Below, piece by piece: positions 27,171 through 36,800 of a stretch of DNA of 64,000 bases. This DNA is from CALCHA01 sp035548175 (GTDB lineage: Bacteria; Planctomycetota; Phycisphaerae; WQYP01): assembly GCA_035548175.1 (NCBI GenBank), contig DASZTO010000082.1, forward strand, positions 1-64,000, read 5' to 3'. Under the pieces are notes generated by a model. The model was given only the letters and a program-made list of their open reading frames with translations, ran no database searches and was not told where the DNA came from. The position numbers and the translations under genes are program-made. Positions within the stretch are counted from its first letter, which is position 1; every line of letters begins with the position of its first letter.

Positions 27171-27893
27171 ATGCAGCACGATCACCAACATCTCGACTTC
27201 CTGATCAGCCAGCATGTCGACGGTTCGCTCGACGCCGCCGGCCGAAAGTCCGTCGAACAGCGTCTGCTGACCGATCCTGAAGCGCGCAAGCTCTATCAGG
27301 AGCATCGGGAGGTGCAGGATGTCCTGGACGATTGGGGCAGCCGCATCCCGATGATCAACTGGGACGACTTCGACAAGAAGCTGGCGGATCGTCTGGAGAA
27401 GGAAACGGTCGGCACGCCGGCACGGCGCACGCCGGGCTGGTGGAAGCCGGTCGCCGCCGCCGCCGCCCTGTTCATCGCCGCATGGACCGGTTACGCCTGG
27501 CATACCGTGTCGGGTACGACCTCGCAAACGCCCGTGGCCATCGCCGCCCCGCACGGCTCCAGCAACATGTCCACCGCCTCGGTAAAAATTGATGACAACC
27601 GCTCCGCACCGCTGGCCAGTTCGGCGCGATTCCGTGTGGATGACTCTCCGATGAGCCTCGCGGCACAGGATAGCAGCTTGCCGTCGGTCAAAGTCACCGC
27701 CCCCGTCGATGTGGCGGCTTCCGAAGCGCTCCGCGACGCGGTGATGAGCGGTCTTTCGCATCTGAGCAACGTCGCCAACCTCGACAGCAAGCCGGGGTCC
27801 GCCTCCGCGATGAACGGCTTCGAGAAACCCAACCGCGGTTCCGAGGATCTGGCCGCCCCCGCCGATCGCGACGCCGTCCCGCCGCTCCCCTGA
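27171..27893 (+). CDS. Probable membrane anti-sigma factor
   Basis: 240 residues. The N-terminal HLDFLISQHVDGSLDAAGRKSVEQRLLTDPEARKLYQEH resembles the helical anti-sigma domain, without the HxxxCxxC zinc motif. One transmembrane helix (WWKPVAAAAALFIAAWTGYAW, near residues 90-110) leads to a Ser/Asp-rich extracytoplasmic part of about 130 residues with no recognised domain. Position directly after the sigma gene supports the role. The start is uncertain; an upstream TTG at 27120 is possible. Confidence 0.7.
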   Translation: MQHDHQHLDFLISQHVDGSLDAAGRKSVEQRLLTDPEARKLYQEHREVQDVLDDWGSRIPMINWDDFDKKLADRLEKETVGTPARRTPGWWKPVAAAAALFIAAWTGYAWHTVSGTTSQTPVAIAAPHGSSNMSTASVKIDDNRSAPLASSARFRVDDSPMSLAAQDSSLPSVKVTAPVDVAASEALRDAVMSGLSHLSNVANLDSKPGSASAMNGFEKPNRGSEDLAAPADRDAVPPLP

Positions 27894-27914
27894 TCGCGCC
27901 CCCTCCCACCACCG

Positions 27915-28352
27915 TTACAAATGATCCTCCGCCGGTGAATACAACCGCGGATGCGGCAACATGCGCGATTGCACGCACTGGCCGCACAGGTAAAAGCGCG
28001 CCGGCTGCGGATAATCGATCGAGTCGGTGTCATCGCCCTCGATCCATTGCCGGCAGGGCGTGTTGGCGGCGCCGCAGAGCGCGCAGGTCGTCGGGCCGCC
28101 GCCGTTTTTGAGCAGGAGTTCGGTCGACAACCGCGGGTGCTTTTTGAGTTCTCCGCGACCCTTGGCCGGCAGGATTTCATGCGACAGGTGATGGCGCTTC
28201 AGCCATTCGTTGAGGGGCGCGATCTCCTGTTCGTTGCAGAAGCAGACCCAGGTTTTGTAGCCGGGATCGAAGAAGAAATTCATATCTTCGAGGCGTTCCT
28301 GCACCAGCGGATCGGGCCAGGCGGTGATCTTCACCATTTTTCGGGCAGTCAT
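27915..28352 (-). CDS. Hypothetical protein with two C-x2-C pairs
   Basis: About 145 residues. The N-terminal half (MVKITAWPDPLVQERLEDMNFFFDPGYKTWVCFCNEQEIAPLNEWLKRH) looks like a small alpha/beta domain; the C-terminal half has TCALCGAANTPC and later YLCGQCVQSR, likely a zinc site. No family is recognised. It is convergent with the anti-sigma gene (21-bp gap). The start is uncertain because no Shine-Dalgarno sequence is visible. Confidence 0.7.
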   Translation of the reverse strand: MTARKMVKITAWPDPLVQERLEDMNFFFDPGYKTWVCFCNEQEIAPLNEWLKRHHLSHEILPAKGRGELKKHPRLSTELLLKNGGGPTTCALCGAANTPCRQWIEGDDTDSIDYPQPARFYLCGQCVQSRMLPHPRLYSPAEDHL

Positions 28353-28460
28353 GCAGAGGGGTATACCCGTGCGGGCGGGGGATTGCAATTTCGGCGGTGA
28401 GCGGGTGTTGCGGCGGAGCGCGCGGCGGGGTCGGCGCGTGCCGGGAGGAACGTGATTCCT

Positions 28461-28466
28461 TATAAT
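28461..28466 (+). promoter_or_regulatory. Perfect -10 (TATAAT) before the prenyl transferase gene
   Basis: TATAAT at 28461-28466 places a start near 28473, 21 nt before the ATG, with GGAG between. The -35 region is poor. Confidence 0.5.
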
Positions 28467-28493
28467 GCCCGGGCTTTCGCACACGGAGTTTGC

Positions 28494-29417
28494 ATGTCCA
28501 CGACCGCTTCGAGCCCGCAGGATCTTTCCGCGTTTCTCAAGGATGCCGCCGCCCGCACCGACACTTTTCTCAAAAGCTATTTGGAGTCGCTGGGGGAATC
28601 ACCGGCGAAGCTGACCGAGTCGATCGCCTATTCGCTTTTCGGCCCGGGAAAGCGGATTCGTCCGGCGCTCACGCTCCTGTGCCATCGGGCGGCGGGCGGA
28701 ACGGATCCCACCCTGGCCCTGCCACCGGCCGCCGCGGTCGAGATGATCCACTGCTTTTCGCTGATTCACGACGACCTGCCGGCGATGGACGATGACGATC
28801 TGCGGCGCGGGCGTCCGACGAATCACAAAGTCTATGGCGACGCCATGGCCATTCTGGCCGGCGATGCGCTCAACACGATGGCCTTTGAAGTGATCGCCCG
28901 CCAGGTGAACAACGGGGCGCTGGCCGCGCGCCTGATTGTGGAGCTTACCTACGCCACCGGCCCCGAAGGCATGATCGGCGGCCAGGTGCTGGATACCTGC
29001 CATCCCGCCGAAGCCCGGCAACTTTCCGAAGCGCCCTCGCTCTCGAAGCTCCAGCAGATTCACCGCATGAAGACCGGCGCTCTGATCCGCTGCGCCTGCC
29101 GCATGGGGGCGCTGGCGGCCAGCGCGAACGAAGCCACGCTTGCGGCGATCGACACCTATGGACGGGCGATCGGTCTGGCATTCCAGATTGTCGATGACAT
29201 CCTGGACGTCGTCGCCACGGCCGAGCAGATGGGCAAAAGGACCGGCAAGGACGCCGCCATCGGCAAACTCACCTATCCGTCGCTGGTCGGCCTGGAGAAG
29301 GCGCGCGAGTACCTTGATGAGCAGGTCCGCATCGCCGACACGCTCTCCGCGCAGCTCGGCCCGCACGCAGCGCTGCTCTCTCAGCTCGCCCACGACCTGG
29401 CCAACAGAACGCACTGA
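28494..29417 (+). CDS. ispA: Polyprenyl diphosphate synthase (farnesyl/geranylgeranyl type)
   Basis: 307 residues, typical of short-chain trans-prenyltransferases. It extends allylic diphosphates with isopentenyl diphosphate. First Asp-rich motif SLIHDDLPAMDDDDLRRGRPTNH near residue 90, second QIVDDILDV near residue 230, plus GPGKRIRPAL and GDALNTMAFE. The CFSLIHDDLP form without bulky residues just upstream is compatible with C15 or C20 product; chain length is not certain. GGAG lies 7 nt before ATG 28494. Confidence 0.92.
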   Translation: MSTTASSPQDLSAFLKDAAARTDTFLKSYLESLGESPAKLTESIAYSLFGPGKRIRPALTLLCHRAAGGTDPTLALPPAAAVEMIHCFSLIHDDLPAMDDDDLRRGRPTNHKVYGDAMAILAGDALNTMAFEVIARQVNNGALAARLIVELTYATGPEGMIGGQVLDTCHPAEARQLSEAPSLSKLQQIHRMKTGALIRCACRMGALAASANEATLAAIDTYGRAIGLAFQIVDDILDVVATAEQMGKRTGKDAAIGKLTYPSLVGLEKAREYLDEQVRIADTLSAQLGPHAALLSQLAHDLANRTH

Positions 29418-29563
29418 CTGGCGGCATCGACCGCGCGGGGATGAATTCCCGCTTTTCGACTACCGCGGCGGCTCCCGGGTGGCATTCCCGCCGCGGTCCG
29501 CAATAATGACCCATGCGGCGCCGAGACGCCGACTGCTCCGCCTCGTGAGGTCCTTGGCTTTCC

Positions 29564-30301
29564 ATGCTCTGGGTCAGACTCTTTCTCACTCACTTCACGT
29601 ACGTGGCTCTGATCATCGTGCTGGTGCTCGCGGGCCTGGGATTGCCGATCCCCGAGGATGTGCCGCTGATCTTTTCAGGCTACTTGTGCAACAAGCACTA
29701 TTCCCCGATCACCTCGGTGATTCCCGCCAATCCCGGTGAGAGCGAGCAGGACAACTCGGGGTCCGACATGGATAACTCCGATGAATCCATCCCGCCGCTG
29801 GACATCACCGCCCGCACGCCGCATATCTTTCTGATGATGCTCGCGGGGATGATCGGCGTTCTGGCGGGCGACTCGGTGGTTTTTTCGATCGGCCGGCGGG
29901 GCGTTACCGGGACCAGCTTCGTGGCCCGCCACCTGCAGAAGGTGCTGCACTCGAAGCGGCGGGAAAAGGTGGAGCGTCATTTTGCGCGGCACGGGAACTG
30001 GACGGTGTTCGCGGGGCGATTTTTCCCCGGCGCGCGCTCGATCGTCTTCGCATTCGCCGGGATGTCGCGCATGAGCTATCTGCGATTCCTGGCGATTGAC
30101 GGGATGGCGGCGGCCATATCCGTGCCGCTGTTCATCTTCGTGGGGTTCCGTTTCGCGGGGAAGATCGAGTCGATTTTCCACAGCATCGACCATGTGCGGC
30201 ATATCGTGATCCCGATTGTCGCGGTGCTGGCCATCGGAGGCCTGGCGCTGTGGCTCGTGCGCCGCCGCCGCGCCGCGCAGGCCGCCGTCCACCAGAATTG
30301 A
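29564..30301 (+). CDS. DedA-family membrane protein
   Basis: 245 residues. Four or five membrane helices; conserved GLPIPEDVPLIFSG near residue 27, FAGRFFPGARS near residue 145, and a C-terminal helix ending in Arg-rich WLVRRRR. DedA/SNARE-associated proteins take part in lipid flipping and membrane homeostasis. An unusual polar insert of about 40 residues (GESEQDNSGSDMDNSDESIP) follows the first conserved block, in a predicted loop. Confidence 0.9.
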   Translation: MLWVRLFLTHFTYVALIIVLVLAGLGLPIPEDVPLIFSGYLCNKHYSPITSVIPANPGESEQDNSGSDMDNSDESIPPLDITARTPHIFLMMLAGMIGVLAGDSVVFSIGRRGVTGTSFVARHLQKVLHSKRREKVERHFARHGNWTVFAGRFFPGARSIVFAFAGMSRMSYLRFLAIDGMAAAISVPLFIFVGFRFAGKIESIFHSIDHVRHIVIPIVAVLAIGGLALWLVRRRRAAQAAVHQN

Positions 30302-30348
30302 CGCAGCGCGTCCGGTGACCCGCACCGATTTGCCGGAGGATCGCTTTC

Positions 30349-31890
30349 GTGCGCATCGTGGCCTGGGCCTGTGGAGCGCTCTTCCTCCTGGCTTCCGCCC
30401 TGCGCGCGGACCCGCTCCAACTCGCCCACGCCGACTCCCTGCGCGATAACACCTGGGAACTTCTGCGCATCACGCTCGACCAGCTTCCCGACGGGCCGCC
30501 CCCGGCCGGCGCTTCGATCACCCTCCAGGACGCGCGCGGCGGATTGGCCGTCACGCGCCTCGCTCCGGCGGCTCATGCCGGCGACGCGCTCCTCCTGCCC
30601 CTGCCGGCCGTCGCCACCGGCGCGCTCTCCGATCGCTGGCCTCTGCGACTGACGATCGCGGGACGCGCGCCGGTGACCATCGCCGTTCCCCTGCCCCCGG
30701 CGGGCACAGCGCCGGCCTTCCGCGTCGCCGTGCCCCGGGATGTCGAGACGCTTCGGGGCCCGATCGCGCCGCCGGGCACACGGCTGGAGCTGATTCACCT
30801 GAGCGATGAAGAGTATCTCAGCGCCTCGCCGCTGCTTTTCGCCGGTGTCGATGCGGTCTTTCTTCCCCGCCGGATGACGGAGAATTTCCCCGAGGAACGC
30901 GCCGCCGCCCTCGCGGGCGCGGGCCCACGGCTGATCGCCCCCGAGGACGAAGAAGTGGGTCTGGGCTCGCTGCGGCACATGGCCTGGACGCGCATGCTTG
31001 GGGCCGACGGCAATCCGGTGGCGGACCTGCTCTGGCGATTTCCCGCCGGAGATCCGCACTCCCTGGCCGCCGCGCTCGCTCCGCGCCTCGCCCCGATTGA
31101 TCCCGGACTCGATCATGTTCCCGGACTGCTCGCCCCCCCCACCGCGGGCGTGCGCACGCGCCGGGTCATCATCCTCGTGCCGCTGGCCGCGCTCGTGTTG
31201 CTGTTGCTGGCTCGCGGCCTTTTCCGGCGCGGAGCGCTCATGCTGGCGGTCACCGCCGTGGCGATGCTCGGCCTGCTTGCGGGCGCCCTGCGACTGCTGC
31301 AAACCGATGCCGCTCCCCAGGTCCGCCGCGCTCACTGGATCGATGGCGGCGGCGGTCTGCGCGTCGACGAATCCCTCGCCGCCACCGCCGCCTTCTTCTC
31401 CAACGACCTCCACCAGCGCGCCGAGCCCGGCCAGATTCTCACGCCGGTCTGGCCGGCGGCGGAGGATTATTTCGCCGAGTCCTGCACGCTGGATATCGAT
31501 CTGCCCACCGACACGCAGGCGCCCACGCCCGCCGGATCGCGCGCCGCGCTGCTGGCGGTCCGGATCCCGCCCCGCCAGGGCGTGGCGACGATGAGCCGCT
31601 GGAGCCAAAGCGCCCCGGGCTTCCGCGCCGCGCCGGACATGCAGCACCCCAACGACACGACGCCCGCATGGTGGATCGTCGCCGGCCACCTGGTGGATGC
31701 CGCCGGCCCTCCGCCGCGCGCGCCGGACGCCCTGGCAGGCCCCGCGCTGTCGCAATGGTTCGCCGACCAGGGCCCCGCCGCTGCGGACCTGCGTGCGTGG
31801 TACGAGCTGCGCTTCGACGCCCGCCAGCGCTACCTGCTCTCCCAGCCTCCCTATGCCCCGCCGGAAATCATCACCGTCGCCCCGCAGTAG
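30349..31890 (+). CDS. Exported protein of unknown function with central membrane helices
   Basis: 513 residues from GTG 30349. Signal peptide (VAWACGALFLLASALRA), then about 250 residues of beta-rich, Pro/Ala-rich sequence, two adjacent membrane helices (VIILVPLAALVLLLLARGLF and LMLAVTAVAMLGLLAGALRLL, near residues 265-310), then a C-terminal domain of about 190 residues. The layout resembles periplasmic proteins that sit beside BatA/VWA or DUF4350-type genes, but no motif is decisive. It lies between dedA and mlaE. Confidence 0.75.
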   Translation: MRIVAWACGALFLLASALRADPLQLAHADSLRDNTWELLRITLDQLPDGPPPAGASITLQDARGGLAVTRLAPAAHAGDALLLPLPAVATGALSDRWPLRLTIAGRAPVTIAVPLPPAGTAPAFRVAVPRDVETLRGPIAPPGTRLELIHLSDEEYLSASPLLFAGVDAVFLPRRMTENFPEERAAALAGAGPRLIAPEDEEVGLGSLRHMAWTRMLGADGNPVADLLWRFPAGDPHSLAAALAPRLAPIDPGLDHVPGLLAPPTAGVRTRRVIILVPLAALVLLLLARGLFRRGALMLAVTAVAMLGLLAGALRLLQTDAAPQVRRAHWIDGGGGLRVDESLAATAAFFSNDLHQRAEPGQILTPVWPAAEDYFAESCTLDIDLPTDTQAPTPAGSRAALLAVRIPPRQGVATMSRWSQSAPGFRAAPDMQHPNDTTPAWWIVAGHLVDAAGPPPRAPDALAGPALSQWFADQGPAAADLRAWYELRFDARQRYLLSQPPYAPPEIITVAPQ

Positions 31891-32044
31891 CAGCCCCTGC
31901 ACAATATCGCTGTGTGCGGGTGCCGTCACTTTCCGTGTCGCGAATCGCCTTGTCCGCTTTTCCTATGCCCAAAGCCGCTCCTTGACAGTCCGCACCCCGT
32001 TCTCTACAAGCAAGGCTGCTTGCAGGCCCTGCTGGGAGGTGGCT

Positions 32045-32863
32045 GTGACCGCTGTTGAACAGGTCGGGAAACGCGCATTGGACTGGGTGGACGCCCTGGG
32101 CGACTACGGGCGCTTCACCGGCTCGATCTTCGCCTGGGTCTTCCGGGGACCCGGACGATTCGCCCGCCGCCAGCTCCTCAGTCAGATGTATGAGGTGGGC
32201 ACTCTGTCGATTCCGGTCGTGATGATCACCGGCGCCTTCATCGGGGCCGTGCTGGCCATTGAAGCCGATCCCCAGTTCCGGGCCATCGGCCTGGAGTCGC
32301 GCATCGGGTCGGTCATCAACATTTCGGTCGTGAAACAGATTGGCCCGGTGCTCACCGGCGTGATGCTGGCCGGCCGCGTGGGCGGCGCACTGACCGCCGA
32401 ACTGGGCACCATGAAGGTCACCGAGCAGATCGACGCCCTCCGCGCCATGGCCACCGATCCCGTGCGGGCGCTCGCCGTACCGCGCTTCGGCGCCTGCCTC
32501 ATCATGATGCCGATCCTCACGATCTTCTCCGATCTGCTGGGCATGTTCGGCGGATGGTTCATGGCCGTGCAGATGCTCGGCGTGGACGCCGCCTCCTATT
32601 GGCAGAACTCCAAGGACTCCCTCGAGATTTACACCATCAACACCGGTTTCATCAAAGCCCTCTTCTTTGGCGCGGCCATCGCCTCCATCGGCTGTTACAA
32701 GGGCTTCCACTGTGGATCGGGCGCGCAGGGCGTCGGCCGGGCGTGCACCGAGGCCTTTGTCACCTCCTTCATCACCATCCTGGTCATGAACTTCTTCATC
32801 GCCATGGCCATGAATTCCATCTACACCATGTTCTGGCCCAATACCGGGAGCATCCTCGGATGA
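32045..32863 (+). CDS. mlaE: MlaE-family ABC transporter permease
   Basis: 272 residues from GTG 32045, which has GGGAGG 5 nt upstream; the open frame is far longer upstream but family alignment and this signal fix the start. It is the inner-membrane permease for phospholipid or sterol-like lipid transport to or from the outer envelope. Conserved MITGAFIGAVLAIEA, GPVLTGVMLAGRVGGALTAELGTMKVTEQIDALRAMATDP and LPxFGACLIMMPILT-like region. It overlaps the ATPase gene by 4 bp (ATGA). Confidence 0.93.
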   Translation: MTAVEQVGKRALDWVDALGDYGRFTGSIFAWVFRGPGRFARRQLLSQMYEVGTLSIPVVMITGAFIGAVLAIEADPQFRAIGLESRIGSVINISVVKQIGPVLTGVMLAGRVGGALTAELGTMKVTEQIDALRAMATDPVRALAVPRFGACLIMMPILTIFSDLLGMFGGWFMAVQMLGVDAASYWQNSKDSLEIYTINTGFIKALFFGAAIASIGCYKGFHCGSGAQGVGRACTEAFVTSFITILVMNFFIAMAMNSIYTMFWPNTGSILG

Positions 32864-33699
32864 CCTCCCCCGCCGCCCCCCAGCAACCCACGCCCAAGCC
32901 GCCCGCTGCCGGGAGTTCCACGCCCCACCCCACCCAACTGCGCCTCGTCGATGTGCACAAATCCTTCGGCTCCCTCGTCGTGCTCAATGGCCTGAACCTC
33001 GATATCCGGGAACGCGAATCCATCGTCATACTCGGTCCTTCCGGCACGGGAAAATCGGTCCTGCTCAAGCATCTTGTGGGGCTCCTGAAACCCGACCGCG
33101 GCGAGGTCTATTTCCGCGATACCCGCATCGACACGCTGCCCGAGCGCCAGCTCGAACCGATCCGCGAGCACTTCGGCTTCCTGTTCCAGATGGGCGCTCT
33201 TTTTGACTCCATGAGCGTCTTCGAAAACGTCGCCTTCCCCATGCGCGAGCACCGCAATTATCCGGAGCGCGACATCCGCGACCGGGTCGCACAGAAGCTC
33301 GCCATGGTGGGACTCGACGGCACGCAGGGAAAGATGCCCGGGGAGCTCTCGGGAGGCATGAAAAAGCGCGTCGCCCTCGCACGCGCCATCGCACTCGATC
33401 CGGACGTCGTGCTTTATGATGAGCCCACCACCGGGCTGGACCCCATCCGCGCGGACATCATCAACGAACTCATCCTCAAGCTCAACGAGGAGCTTCACGT
33501 CACCTCCGTGGTGGTGACCCATGACATGGCTTCCGCGTTCAAGGTCGGAGATCGGCTGGTGATGCTCTCCGAGGGCAAAGTGATCGCCGAGGGAACGCCG
33601 GACGATTTTCGCCACTCCTCCAACGAGGAAGTCCGCCGCTTCGTCGACGGCAAAGCCAGCCCGGAGGAACTTGCGGCCCTCGAGCGCAAGGCCCGCTGA
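32860..33699 (+). CDS. mlaF: MlaF-family ABC transporter ATP-binding protein
   Basis: 279 residues. Walker A GPSGTGKSVLLKH near residue 55, Q-loop FLFQMGALFDSM, signature LSGGMKKRVALARA, Walker B VVLYDEPTTGLDP and switch VVVTHDM. MlaF powers the MlaE permease; the 4-bp overlap indicates coupling. About 28 Pro-rich residues precede the fold. The substrate-binding MCE protein (MlaD) that normally follows is absent; the next gene is a rhamnosidase. Confidence 0.94.
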   Translation: MTSPAAPQQPTPKPPAAGSSTPHPTQLRLVDVHKSFGSLVVLNGLNLDIRERESIVILGPSGTGKSVLLKHLVGLLKPDRGEVYFRDTRIDTLPERQLEPIREHFGFLFQMGALFDSMSVFENVAFPMREHRNYPERDIRDRVAQKLAMVGLDGTQGKMPGELSGGMKKRVALARAIALDPDVVLYDEPTTGLDPIRADIINELILKLNEELHVTSVVVTHDMASAFKVGDRLVMLSEGKVIAEGTPDDFRHSSNEEVRRFVDGKASPEELAALERKAR

Positions 33700-33812
33700 C
33701 GCCCGCCGCCGCATGCCCGCGAGCTGTGGGTGAAAACTTCCCAACAATAATCCGGCCCCCGCTTCGTTTGCCTGTCATACGACCTTCTCACATGTCTGCC
33801 CTTGAGGTTCTT

Positions 33813-36800
33813 ATGCGCCACATTCCCGTGCTGCTCGCCGCCGCCGTCCTCTCCGCCGCGCCCGCGTTTGCCGCCGGCCCGGTCTCCGTGACGGACCTCC
33901 AGGTGGAACACGCCGCGCATCCCGTGGGCATCGGCGTCACGTCCCCGCGCTTCTCGTGGAAAATCATCTCCGACCATGCGGGCGCCAAGCAGACCGCCTA
34001 TGAAATCATCGCCTCGCCAAAAACGTACGGCCCGGTCACCGTCCTGCCCGCCCCGCTCTGGTCCTCCGGCAAGGTCGCCTCCGACCAGTCCGTCCTCATC
34101 CCCTGGGGCGGCAAACCGCTCGATTCCCGCGCCGATGTCCAGTGGAAAGTCCGCATCTGGGATGAAACCGGCACGCCCACCGACTGGTCCACCCCCGCCT
34201 CCTTCGAGCTGGGCATTCTCGACCCCGCCAAGGAGTGGAAAGGCCAGTGGATCACGGCCGAACTGCCGCGCGTCGACATGATGGCCGAGCCGCTGGCCAA
34301 AACCGACTGGATCTCCGGCGGCGCCGCGGCGAATCAATCCACCGGCATCCGCAAAATCATCGACATCCCCGAGGGCGCCAAAATCCTCTCCGCCACCTGC
34401 GACGCCAACGCCGACGGCCTCATCAACCTCTTCGTCAACGGCAACGCCATCAAGCAAGGGCCCTCCAGCCACACCGCTCCCTTCCACGCCGACTTCATCA
34501 CCGATCTCAAGCCCGGCAAGAACACCATCGGTCTCTTCTCCCTCGCCGTGCGCCGGCCCACGCCCCAGGACAAGCGCAACGCCATCGCCGCGCATCTCAA
34601 CATCGAACTCGCCGATGGCCAGCACATCGAAGTGGTTACCGATGGCGATTGGAAAGCCGGCGTCGCCCCCGAAGGCGACTGGTACGCCCCGGACTACGAC
34701 GATGCCTCCTGGAAGCCGGCCTCCGACCTGGGCCCGTACGACGCCAGCAAGGTCGCCCCGTCCGCCGATAGCACCCTTGGGCCTGGCCGATACATGCGCC
34801 GCGCCTTCAGCGTCACCAAGCCCATCGCCAAGGCCCGCCTCTACTACACCGCCCTGGGCACCTGCGAACCCGCCATCAACGGCAAGCGCATCAACGACCA
34901 TCTGCTCGATCCCGGCTGGACCGAATACTCCAAGCGCACCATGGTGCGCGAGCAGGATGTCACCAACCTGCTCACCCAGGGCCAGAACGCCGTGGGCGTC
35001 GTTCTTGCCGATGGCTGGTTCGCCGGACGCGTCGGCTGGGCGGGTCTGGCGCAGTATTCCCAGATCAGCCGCCGCCCGCTGTTCAATGCCCAGCTCGAAA
35101 TCACCTACACCGACGGCTCGACCGATACCATCGCCACCGACGCTTCCTGGAAATTCGGCGACGGTCAGATCGTCGGCAGCGACCAGCAGCTCGGAGAAAT
35201 CATCGACGATCGCAAGCCCGGCCTCGAATGCACCGCGCCCGCTTTCGACGATTCCCAGTGGAAACCCGCCGTCGTCGACAGCAACATCAACGTGCCTCTC
35301 AGCCCCTCGGTCGGCCCGCCCGTCACCGTCTTCACCGAGCTCAAGCCCGCCAAGATCGCCCGCTTCGGCGACACCTTCGTCGTCGATTTCGGACAGAATA
35401 TGGTCGGCCACGTCCGCATCACCGCCAACGGAAAGCCCGGCACGGAAATCACCGTCTCTCACGGCGAAATGCTGCAACCCGACGGCACCATCTACAACGA
35501 AAATCTCCGCCAGGCCATCTCCATCGATAAATTCATCCTCAAGGGCGGCGGCTCGGAAACCCTGGAGCCGCAGTTCACTTTCCACGGGTTCCGCTACGCC
35601 CAGATCACCGGCTATCCCGGCGATCTCAACCCGGACGACATCAAGGCCGTCGTCATCTCCTCCGATTGCCCCACCACCGGCACCTTCGAATGCTCGAACC
35701 CCGAGGTGAACCGCCTCTACGAAAACACCGTCTGGGGCATGCGCAGCAACTACATCTCGATCCCCACCGATTGCCCGCAGCGCGACGAACGCATGGGCTG
35801 GATGGGCGACGCCCAGGTCTTCGCCCCCACCGCCGCGCGCCATGCCGATGTCTCGGGCTTCTTCATGAAGTGGATGCAGGATGTCGATGACGGCCAGAAC
35901 GCCAACGGCTCCTTCAACAACGTCAACCCGCGCGCCCGCGAGAATCAGTCCTATCCCGTCTGGGCCGACGCCGGCGTCGTCATCCCCTGGACCATGTACA
36001 CCACCTACGGCGATCCCGCCTTCCTCTCCATCAACTATCCCAACATGCAGCGCTACGTGGACTACGAGGAACGCACCTACACCAACCTCATGCCCACCGG
36101 CGGCGTCGGTGACCACCTCGCTCCCATGGGACAACGGGGAGGCGGTCCCGGTCGCGGGGGTCGGCAGGGCGCAGCGCTCCCGCTCTCCGACGGCACCTAC
36201 TTCGCCGCCGCCCCCGCCGCCGGAACTCCACCGGCTCGCGGCGCGGGACGCGGCTTCGGCCGCGGAGGTTTCGGCGGCGGTCGCGGTTTTGGCGGACCCA
36301 GCGTCACCACCATCGTCGATACCGCCTACTTCGCACGCTGCGCCTGGATCGTCTCCCAGTCCGCCGCCATCCTCGGTAAGCCCGACGACGCCCAAAAATA
36401 CGATGACCTTTACCACCGCATCTGCGACACTTTCACCAAAAACTTCGTCCAGCCCGACGGCTCCATGCCCGCCGGCTCGCAAACCACCTACTGCCTCGCC
36501 CTCGAATTCAACCTCGTCCCCGACGCCATGCGCCCCGCCCTCATGAAACACCTCACCGACGACATCGACCAGCGCCAGCACCTCTCCACCGGCTTCGTCG
36601 GCGTCGGCTTCATCAACCTCGTTCTCGGACAGCACGACCGCTCCGACGAAGCCTACAAACTCCTCCTCACCGACACCTATCCGAGCTGGCTCTACGAAGT
36701 CAAAAACGGCGCCACCACCATGTGGGAACGCTGGGATGGCTGGACCGACACCGGCGGCTTCCAGGCCTCCTCCATGAACTCCTTCAACCATTACTCCTTC

